Origin: Hemicentrotus pulcherrimus
Lineage: Eukaryota > Echinodermata > Echinoidea > Camarodonta > Strongylocentrotidae
Assembly: GCA_003118195.1 (NCBI GenBank)
Contig: BEXV01000754.1
Coordinates: 23,026-87,025 of the forward strand
Length of the DNA stretch: 64,000 nt
Direction: 5' to 3'
Program-made: the position numbers and the translations under genes
Shown here: positions 39,301 to 50,600 of the stretch, in pieces
Numbering within the stretch: position 1 is the first letter of the stretch
Layout: each line of letters opens with the position of its first letter
The notes under the pieces: generated by a model
The model's database searches: none
Told to the model about the DNA's origin: nothing
What the model saw: only the letters and a program-made list of their open reading frames with translations

Positions 39301-42300
39301 GTCTCTCCGTCTCTCTCTGGCTCTCTGTTTCCTTTTCATTCTTCACGTCGTCCCCATATTCTCTAACGTTTGTCTACTTTCCCTCTCTCTGGCTCTCTGT
39401 TTCCTTTTCATTCTTCACGTCGTCCCCATATTCTCTAACGTTTGTCTACTTTCCCTCGCTTTTAAACATGGACCTAATGCGAACAGTCAAGTCAACCCAC
39501 ACCTATCCACTTACCTCGTTGTAAAATAACAACATATAGCATGTGTTGTTGAAAGGTAGATCTTTCCCACACCCCAATACAGTAGTTCAATTAACCAGTC
39601 TGCGAACTTTTAGAGCCCTTTTACACCAATTGATACACCTCTATCGCGTGATGAACAAACCAGGTGGAAATAAGTGGTTGAGAAAATTGTTTCAATTTGT
39701 TTTGCTGGTGTCAATTTCTGTTACCTTGTTAAATTCATAAACATCTCATAAGAGCCTAATAACAACAAAACCATTTAACTCGAACATTTCGAAAGTACAG
39801 TCAAAGTCGTTTCGGAGAGGATGGAAGTACGGGTATTATGACCAATTTCGACTAGAGCTCACTTCCTCTTTCTTTTTTTACGCGGGAAATTTAGTTGGCT
39901 CGAGCTTGATCTTTATATTTGCCAGCCATAATTATGATATTCAAAACAAAACAAATATTCTACGATTAAAGATTCGTCAGAATTATTGAAAGATGGTGCA
40001 ACGGTATAAATAAGATATCCGTAAATCAAATATCATTAAATCAAAAATACATTGTAAACAATATTTTCTATGATCATGACATATTATTAAGAGTAAATGA
40101 TTATGACATTTGCGTCATGTATGAGAACATTAATTTGTCTAATCAATATTGATTGGATAGTACTCAGACATGATGCTTCATTATAAAATTCCCTGGGAAA
40201 ATATTTCTTTGACTAAAAACTCATTGTAGGGAGGAGAGGGGCGCCGAATGGGAAGCTGGTTATCCCAAGACTTCCCATAAAATTGTGTCACACCGTGGAC
40301 CCTTCCGCAATAAACTGCAACATTAAAAATGTAGGCCTGTAGATACTAATCCACAATTTGGAAGATGCTCAAAAGGTCGAACAGCTGATAAAAAAAGGTT
40401 TAACAGAATGGAGTTTTGTTTTTGTTTTATGTTAAAATCATAGTTTCTGTGTAGATAGGCTTATCTTTCCTGCTACGGTTGCTGATAGATTGAATTATTT
40501 CTGTTTGGCACTCATTCGATGAATTGTTTTATGTAAATGATAATGTTCCTGTATCAAACTTAAATTGAATTAGACAAAGGGCTTTGTCGACGAAAGTTCG
40601 GAACATCATTTTACCTCATATTGTTATTAACAAAACAAAAACAAAGGTCTTAACACACACAAAAATGGACATCATAAACTTTTGCATGATCCGGATGACT
40701 TTAAGAATTAAAATACTAATAAAGAATAATGACTTTGTTGGACTGAAGCCTACTTTCAAACTGACATTTTATCGTTAAAGGGAGGAATAGTACTTGATTT
40801 TCTCTTAAGCTTTTAGCTNTTGTAGGGAGGAGAGGGGCGCCGAATGGGAAGCTGGTTATCCCAAGACTTCCCATAAAATTGTGTCACACCGTGGACCCTT
40901 CCGCAATAAACTGCAACATTAAAAATGTAGGCCTGTAGATACTAATCTACAATTTGGAAGATGCTCAAAAAGTCGAACAGGTGATAAAAAAAAAGAATGG
41001 AATTCATAGTTTCTGAAGTAGATAGGCTTATCTTTGCTGCTACGGTTGCTGATAGATTGCATTATTTCTTTTTGGCACTCATTCGATGAATTGTTTTATG
41101 TAAATGATGATGTTCCTGTATCAAACTTAAATTAAATTAGTCATATGGCTTTGTCGACGAAAGTTCGAAACATCATTTAACCTCATAAAGTATTAACAAC
41201 AACAACAACAAATCACTTAACACATACAAAAAAAATGGACATCATAAACTTTTGCAAGAGCCTGATGACTCTAAAAATGAATATACTAATAATAAAAATA
41301 ATCACTTTGTTGGACTGAAGCCTACTTTCAAACTGACATTTTATCGTTAAAGGGAGGAATAGTACTTGATTTTCTCTTAAGCTTTTAGCTGCTTCTGTCG
41401 ACTTATGGAACGTGTCATCCCCAATACTAGACTTTTTAAAGTATCGCATTTGCAGTGCTCTTACAAACTTTCCACTATCTCCTTTTCAATTTTGTTTTGC
41501 TTCCACGCTTCTCAGATGTTAAAGACATGAAGAAGATCCTTCATCTCAATGACTTTCCTCCAGGGGTTCGACGGGCTCCAAGCCGCTGGACAGCTTACAG
41601 AATTACACATCAAGCCAGAACGCTTCGTGTTCCGACCAGCGAGATCTACGGGAAGAGTTTCCCGCACCAGTTCGCCGTACTCCTCACCGTCAAACCCAAA
41701 GTTACGCTACGCAAAAACCGCGGAGATCCGTACGCCTTGCTTTTCACCGACGCTGGTGGCAACATTCAATTTGGCATCAAACTCGCAAAGACCCCTTCCG
41801 TCGTGTATAGTCAACTGGACGGGACGCTAAAGGAACTCAACTTCACTGATTATGTTTTGGATAGAAGTTGGCACTACATGGCTTTTAGTGTTAACAAGCA
41901 TACAATGACGTTGATTGCAGACTGTAAGCAAGTGTTCACACTCAATATTGAGAGGAGCGATCGAGCAACAATTGATGCTACGGGTACGACATCAATCGGC
42001 GGTGGATATCGAGCAGTCAATAGTGCTTATTTTGAGGTAAATATCACATTTTCCTCGATAATTCATTGATGATCTATACTGCAATATACAACCAGAAGTA
42101 AGCAGTGGAATGATAATGACGATTCAAAACATAATGACACAAAGAAAAGTTAATGAAACGAAAATCATGGAACTGTGGTATAGGATAATAAAATTTAACT
42201 ATTATTTCATTTTCCTCGATAATTCATTGATGATCTATACTGCAATATACAGAAATAAGCAGTGGAATGTTAATGGCGATTCAAAACATAATGACACAAA

Positions 42301-44603
42301 GAAAAGTTAATGAAACGAAAATCATGGAACTGTGGTATAGGATAATAAAATTTAACTATTATTTCATGATTATGCTAAAAAAGAGTCCTTATCTTTATCT
42401 GATATTATCTTGAATTGACAAGTTGTCGTATTGCAATCTGAATATTTGAATTTAATTCCAGGGTGATATTGATCAAATGGTTTTGACGAACGACTCGTCA
42501 ACCGCAGAGTTTCAGTGCCTGCCACAAGAAAGACGTGTAAGTATAATACTCTATCGTTCTCTCTCCCCTGCTCCATGACCCCCAGTCCGACTCACCCCAC
42601 CTCTTCTCTCTCTCTCTCTCTCTCTCAGTTTATTCCCTGTCTATCTACATCTCTATCTCTCTATTTTTCTCTATTTCAGTATATCGCTCCTTAATTTTTA
42701 TGTTATTCAATACCACGTGAGTCTCCGCTTCTTTCTTTGCCGCCAAATTGCTCATTGAATGCCATATCAAATGGTCTAATTTTATGCACACTTATGAGTT
42801 TTTAGAATCTATCTAGTCAGTCAACAAGACACTTGATTTGCAAGACCATCTATAACACCTTCTAAAACCTAGAAAGATATGATAAGATTAGATGCTAGTC
42901 ACCAGATAAACAACGTAGTGTTATTTTGGTCGTTTGAGCTAACTTCATCCTCGTCAGGAAACGTACTCTTAAATTTAGAAACAATTTTTTTCCCAAAAGC
43001 AGGATCATGGGGAATCCACATTTATTCATCCCGAATGAATATTCCTTAACCATGAAATGTAAAGTCATCAAAATTGTACGACAGGTGGAGTTTAACCTTG
43101 ATTCTCTTCTTCCTCCTCCCAGTTCCCCGACCTCCTCGACATTGCATCGACCGCGCCACCCTCGAGCTCAGTGAACGGCATGGATACATCCTTCGACATC
43201 GGACTCGTGTACGACAACCTCTTTGATCCATTCCTCTTCATGGACACAGAAACGACTACGTCAATGCCCAGCATGGACACCGTGTTTCCTTCGTTCTCGC
43301 AAGTCGACATGACTAAGGAAGGACAGGACGAAGCGAGTGTGCCTCCGACTTTGCCTTCGACCACTCAAAGGATAACTAACAAGGTAAAGTGACTTCTGTT
43401 TATTTAATAGAATCCTTATATCTGCAGAGAAACAAAATTATCTTGCAATTCAGTGTCAAATATGATTTAGAAATTAAATTTTTATTACATTTTCAAGATA
43501 AAAGAATGTCTTTGGACAGGTGTGATAAAGTAAGGGCCAGTAATAAACACAAAGTACAAAATATGATTCAATGACGGGAAAAAGCCCTCCAGCTTTAACA
43601 AAAATGATGATCAAGTTTGACAACTGAACAATTATGAATAAACGAGAAAGATAAAGAAGATATAGAAAGATATTTCTTAATAGAAGAAAGCTAAGAAAAT
43701 ATGAAATATGATAGACAAAGGGTGTTTAAGAGCAAACTGGAATATGCCGTTTCCTTTTTCTTTTCTGCTTCAGATCATGACTCAAAGACCAAGAACATCA
43801 ACTCCAGCGTTGACGAAATTGACGGTGAAGTTGGACAACGGAGCATTTGGAGCCAACCAGTCAAACAGTGATGTCATCAAAGACATCATGGATCCTGAGG
43901 AATCAGTAGAGTTTGGAGTGGAAAGCGAATCGCCCATTGATAACAATCATGCGACAGCCGAACCTGTATCTGATGACAGCAGTCGAAGTTCAGCTGGACG
44001 TTCGGATGCCACCATGAAGTCTACGGACGACTCGAGGTACTGGACGATCACGCCCACGACGCCGACGTCGCGGCGAGGACCAAGCTTGTACTCGCAGGTC
44101 AAGGTCTTACCTACAACGATCACGGAATCAACAACGCACAAGGTGACGACGACAACGACAAAGAAACCGACCACTGTCCCTTCAACTACCAAAGCGTCAA
44201 CAACGATGACAACGACTCCCGCGACGACAACAACACAAGCTACCACCACAACCACTGCAACGCCGACAACAAGAACTATGCCAACAACCACCCCATTGTC
44301 GACGACATCGAGTGTCTCCCTGAAGTCGACATCGGAGATGAATGATATTCTTGGTGATGCGGACGTTGATAATAACAGTGAAAGACCACTGAATGACGGT
44401 CTGGTCCCGGCTCCGCCTGGTGATGCCCTGTCACCTGTTGCTCCTGCTATTGCTCAACCTCCATCTATCTACCAATATGGTAGACCAATTGATGGTATGG
44501 AAAACTTTGAATCAATATCTTATAACGAAGTACATAAGATTCAAGGTGTCTCTGGGTTTTAAGATAATCCAATGTACTTAAAGTCTCCCCCCCCCGAAAA
44601 AAA

Positions 44604-44652
<49 letters not shown>

Positions 44653-47600
44653 TAATAATAAATAGATAAAAATATATATACCTGCACATAATAATTTGGT
44701 AAAAAAAGGAATCATAAAAAATGTATTAGATAACGTGTGGTAATAATTTAATGTAGGCGTAAATCGGGAAGTTGATCTTTTCTCGGTAAATTTGCATTTG
44801 TAGGTATACCATCGTATTTATAGTCTGGATAACTTTTTAAAAAATTTATTATTGAGCCACTTGTTTGTAACTTGATGAGATATAAACTTCTTAGTGCTGA
44901 CGCAACGCTCTTAATATACTTCTTAACATAATTTATACATCATTTTTTCGCTTCCTATTGTCAAGTGCCTCGTGAAGATGCAATGGCATAAAGCAAAGTA
45001 AAAACCGTACTCATTGATTGATCTTATCGTTGTCGTGTTGACTTCCAGGTACTTTTTAATCGAGTTCAAAGTATTTTTTTTCCTTCTGATCCCATGAAAC
45101 ATATATTTTTGTTTTACATGACTAGAAAATGCAAACTGGTCGACATGGAGCACATGTAGTCGGACGTGTGGTTCTGGGACCCGGTACCGGTACACAGTAT
45201 GCAGCCCAGATTCGAAGCTCCCCGACTGCAGAACGGGACGCGGTATTGCAGCGCAACATAAATCATGTCAACTCAACAATGATTGCAAAGGTTTGTAACG
45301 TTTTAAATCGTAGATGGTTCTCCTAGAGAAGGAGGATCAAACAGGCATTGGCTGCTATAAACAGTGAATAATTTAAAAAGAAAAAGGGAAAAAAGAATAA
45401 GAAGCAGTGAAAGAGAGGTTAGCAAAAAAAGAAGACATTGGAGAGAAAATATTTAAATTTAAGATTATTATTTTGAATCATCGCGCCAATTTAACCGCAT
45501 TATATGGTATTCCCCATTTTAGTCATTAAGGATACTTAATTTAGAATTCATTCCCTCTCTCAAATTGACTATTATAGGTGTACTTAGGTGGAGCGATTGG
45601 GGTGCCTGCACACATACTTGTGGTTCAGGATACGAGACCCGAGTGGCAATCTGCAGAGACATCGATTCGCACGAGAACTGCACAAAGGTCGGCCAGTTGA
45701 TGATCGAGCGAAGGAGATGTGAAGGACTCTCTGAATGTCCAAGTAAGCCATCTACATTTTATTAAACATCAATTTCTTTTTCGCCATTGTCATCGTCATC
45801 GTTATCGTCACCATTAACTTCATCAACATCATCATCATCGACGTGATCATTGTCACTATCATCACCAAATTCATCATGTACAGTAAAATGGACCCCTTTA
45901 AAACCAGCGATATCATGTTGCTATTGCTGAGCAGAGCTATACATCCGTTTGTATCATTATAAATCTTTTCGCTTTGTATTTTCCATGTTGTTGTTTTTTT
46001 TTATACGGAAAACAACAACTACTACTATCATCAGATTTTCCTTACTTGTAATTTCTCATCAGTATCTCGATTTTTCCTTCCCATGGGAAGGAAAAATCTC
46101 GTAATGGTGACGAATTACTCTCGTAATTTATTTTAGAAGTTACATAATTCTTAAGCTGAGTTTACCTTTTAAAAAATGTTTTACATGATTATTAATGTGG
46201 AAATATACCGTTGATAATTTTGGGTGAAGAAAAGGACAAACCATTGTTTAGAATGGAGCCTGAGGAGCATAATGTTATGTGAGGATTAGGGAGCAGTTCA
46301 AAATATTATTTTTAGAGTTGTCCTTCATGTATAGAAAATATTGAATAACCTAATAGTTTAAATGAGGTATTGTTTGATAAGTTTACATTAATTAATAGTA
46401 AATATATAGCTTAATTGATCACTTTTTCGTGTGTCAAAATAATAAAATATCATCACAAAGCAGTAATTCTTTCTCTTCTCTTCCCTCATGTCTGCTATTA
46501 TCTCTTCTTTAATTTTTCTGAGCGCATAGGAACTTAAATTCATTTTTGTGATATGCGCTATATAAGAATGGTTTATTATTATTAGTAGTAGTAGTATTAA
46601 TTCAGTTTTTCCCTTTAATTCTAGATTACTGTATTGGTGGATGTTTGAATGGAGGAACGTGTATGCCAGGGGGTGTGTGTCAATGTCCTGCTGGATATGA
46701 GGGACGAGTGTGTGAGACAGGTAAGATATGATCTTCCTTTTCTTTCTCATCGTTTATATTTCTATATCACTATCACTATTTTCAATTTTCATATTTCATG
46801 CTAATAAAATCTTGCTATATGATAATGATAATGCTACTAATAATGACTATTTATATAGCGCCCGTATCCGCCGGGTTTACTGGAGCTCATGGTGCTCTAC
46901 AAACAATGTTAATATCTAAACTACAAATTATTTTCATCTCTGTCACCACTCTTTCTAAAACACTTCTCTATCTCGTTTACTCACTCTCTACCGCCTATTT
47001 TCCCATCCGCTTTCCCCGTCTGTCTCTCTCTCATTCTCTCTCTCTCTTTCTATCTCTTTCTCTTTCACTCTGATGTTACATTCATTTGGAAATATTTGTA
47101 TCTACTTCCCATATCCTTCTCTATTTTACATTGAATTATACATTGTACCCCACATCAAGAAGAAAGAGATAATTACAATCAGCCATTTCATAGGGCACAA
47201 GGACTAATCTGTGATCAAGAAATGTCATAACTTTCGGCTCAGCATCAATAATTTGCTTGTAATAATTTGCAATCCATTTCCATGTTCCTCTTTATAATTT
47301 TACATTTTTCGGTAAATTTTACTTTTTTTTCCCTTCATCTTGCTGTTGTTCATTCTTAATCATTTCACTATAAGTTTGCTGCATGTTACTTTATTTTTAT
47401 CATCAGAGCTTTGTCAGCATTCATGTAAGAACGGTGGGAGATGCGTTGGGAAGAACAAGTGACTCTGCCCGTATGGTCATTTACCACCGTTTTGTGAGCG
47501 TAAGTTGAAAGTAAAACTGTGTAAAACTATATACTCAGTGAAGGATATATATAAACATGATTACATTATATCACTATTTTAGTGACATTGTGTAGTGGTG

Positions 47601-50600
47601 TTGAAAATAGAAAATACATTGAGAAGAAAAAAGACATGTCCGTAGATACGCATCTTGAAAGCATTATGGAAGTGAAGCGTTTCAAACCTGTCAATCGGCC
47701 GGCTTGTTAAAAACTATTGTTGAAGTTTTACTATTACATAATACAAAGAAGAATAAATCTTGTGGTGCTATATTTAGTGAGTATTGTGATATATCTTAAA
47801 ATGTATACTTGTCTTTTCTTCAATGTTTTCTTCATGTGCAATTCAGTTACTTGCAACTGCGATACATGGAAATGAATCAATAAATACCATTTATCTATCT
47901 ATCTCTTGTCAAATGAAATATCTAATGAAATTATATACTTATTTATAGAATATGCAGAATACTGCAATTGCGATATAGAGAATAAATATCATTCCATTTC
48001 AATTTATTGTCCTTATTGTTTCGATGACTTTTACTTTACCATGGATATTGTAGTTCATTTCTTTAAATTCTTCACAGCTCTTTGCAACCCTCCGTGTCAG
48101 AACAATGGACGATGCATACACCCAGGAAGATGTGTCTGTTCTAAAGGATATACTGGTCCTGCTTGTAGTAAACGTAAGCTAGTTATCTATTATCCTTCTA
48201 CTGTACTCACTCCCTACCATCGCATGAATCATGGAATTTCTAGAGACACAAAAATGTTCATGTTAAATCAAGACATTATTTGATACCTCTCTTCTCACAT
48301 AAACATTTTCAGGAATTTTTTTCTTGCACAATCATTCAAATATTATGAGAATTGGCTTTATTTTATATTGATGTTAATGTACACACTATAAACTCAAAGG
48401 ACGGAGACTAAATCGACCAGAAAAGAATGCTCCATGATATAACATTAAATAATACATAGGGGCCTTGAAAGAATCTTTTGGAAAATGTAATGATTATTGA
48501 TAGGTTATGTATCTTTCTTTTCTTGTATTCAAATCTATACAGCAATTTGTCGGTTCGGTTGTTCGAATGGCGGCCTCTGTGTGGCACCAGACCGATGTCA
48601 CTGTCCCACCGGATACTCAGGACCAGACTGCAGTAAACGTAAGTCTCTTGCCCTGAGGGTTTCTAAATAGGATTTAAGTCTAAGTTTGTGGGTCTAGGAC
48701 CGATTATACTTTTTAGCTTTTAGTCACTTGTTCCTTTTAGTCATACGTCTCATTGAACATTGAGAAGAACACCTTTAAAGCATGTATCTAATATTTAACA
48801 GAGGGCTTCTAATGATTGAAACAAACAATTATTTCAAAAATATAAAAGTTTTATCAAGAAAAGAGAAAGACCCNTATTAAAACAATAGACAAGATCAGGA
48901 ATGAGAAAATATGCAATATCACGATGAGCAAAGTGGATCAAATTAACATAAAAACAAAGGTAGTAAGGATAAGAATTAAGAAGGTAAAAAAAATTGATAA
49001 ATGGACTTTAACTATTTCAAGGATATGTGATATAAGGAATTAAATGTTTTTTGTTCACTTTCACAGCTCAATGTAGCCCTCCGTGTGAGAATGGTGGTGT
49101 TTGTTTACGAGCAGGATTCTGTCGGTGTCCAGCAGGCTACAGAGGAATGGGGTGTCAAATAGGTAAGTAGATATCATCACTATTCAAATCATCAGTTCTT
49201 TTTAAAGTTATGTATTTTAGACTACCTTTACTAGATTTGTGGCAGTGGTGTGATTTATCAACCGTTATTATCATTATCATCATGTGTAAGGTCTGTTACA
49301 GACATCGGTTTGTCACGGCCCTCCGTTTCCGTCTATTATCTGCTTTTCTTAAAAAGCTTTTTTTTGGCTACCAATTGCTTCAGGTTTTAAAACATTATAC
49401 TTGTCTATAACACAAAATGCTACACTATGCGGTGTCATCAAAATGCCAATATGACAGAGATTAAAACTAATGGTTCTTTTCAAATGTGTTATGATTCATC
49501 GCAATTTGCATTAAACCCATTATTGATCATTATTTATGTAGCTAATACATTTGTTGATAACTTTCTACATCTTTAGTTGGCTACTTAAAACGGGATTCTT
49601 AGCGGCGTATTGATTTTGTTTGTTTTAAAACTTTATAATAATGTTTATTTAATTTTCCAGCTTACTGCAGGCGATCGTGTTTAAATGGCGGGAGATGTTC
49701 TGGTCCAGATACCTGTTCCTGTCCGAGAGGATACACCGGTGCTTTGTGTCAACAAAGTAAGAATTACATCTTAACCCAACCTTTCTTTAAAATTCGTCCC
49801 TGTTTTGTTCATTTTACATTTACATAAAGATTGCATTTCAAAAGTTATCTCTACCGTTATATCGAGAATTTGTTTTACTCTCATAAGTCTCGCAAAACCA
49901 AAATGTCAGTCTCGTAGGCCGTCGATCTAGTGAACCCTTTAATAATTTTTCAGAAGGCCCAAGCCACTGGCGTTATTGGTCTTATAGGCTGTCGATCTCG
50001 CTTCTGTTTATATTGAATGTTTTTTGTTCATTCCGGTTGCAATTGATGAAACATTGTCAAATACATGAATGATAAACAAGGAAAAACAATATCTTCATAA
50101 AAGTGTCTGTCTGAATGGAATAATGAACTAATTTAAATTATCTTTTTACTTTATTTCTTTTTCCAGGTAAATGCCCAGGGGGTTGTCCAGGCTATTCACA
50201 ATGTATTGGGCAAAACTCGTGTTCATCATTTGGACGTCACGTGGTATCATCGTCTAAGACGAGGAGGTAGGCAACGAGTGACGTCATTAAAGCTCTGTTT
50301 TTTTTTAGTATTTGAATTTCCATCAAAATAGTGCTGTAAAAAAAGTGTTACGCTTTAAAAAATACTATGTTACTATTTATCCCATGGTTGAAAAGCGGAT
50401 TTTCATCCGTACATTATTAAAAAAGCGTATCGAGCATGAAGTGAAAGTAAGGACGACTGGACGAGACAATTTTCAGTAGGTTTAATAATGAATGAAACTT
50501 GAATGCAATGTCATTTTGATAAAGAAACTATTAGGCTACACGGCGGAATATTAAGACTTTTTCTTTATTCACTGATAGTGCAGCAGTCAACATTAACACA

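Larger units (their letters stand above)
36397..41515 (+). other. 5.1-kb intron between TSR-1 and TSPN exons
   Basis: The intron is bounded by CAG|GTGAGT and cttctcag, phase 1. It contains the hairpin (36411), a 16-bp inverted repeat (37391), the CCA array (37680), the ACGCGT repeats (38829), CT-rich DNA with an exact 72-bp duplication (39311) and the 0.6-kb tandem duplication (40224). No extra exon recognised. Confidence 0.7.

Noticed and set aside
43947..44291. 114-residue Val-rich minus-strand ORF
   Set aside because: Shadow of the Thr-rich exon on the + strand (ACN/NGT codons read as Val).
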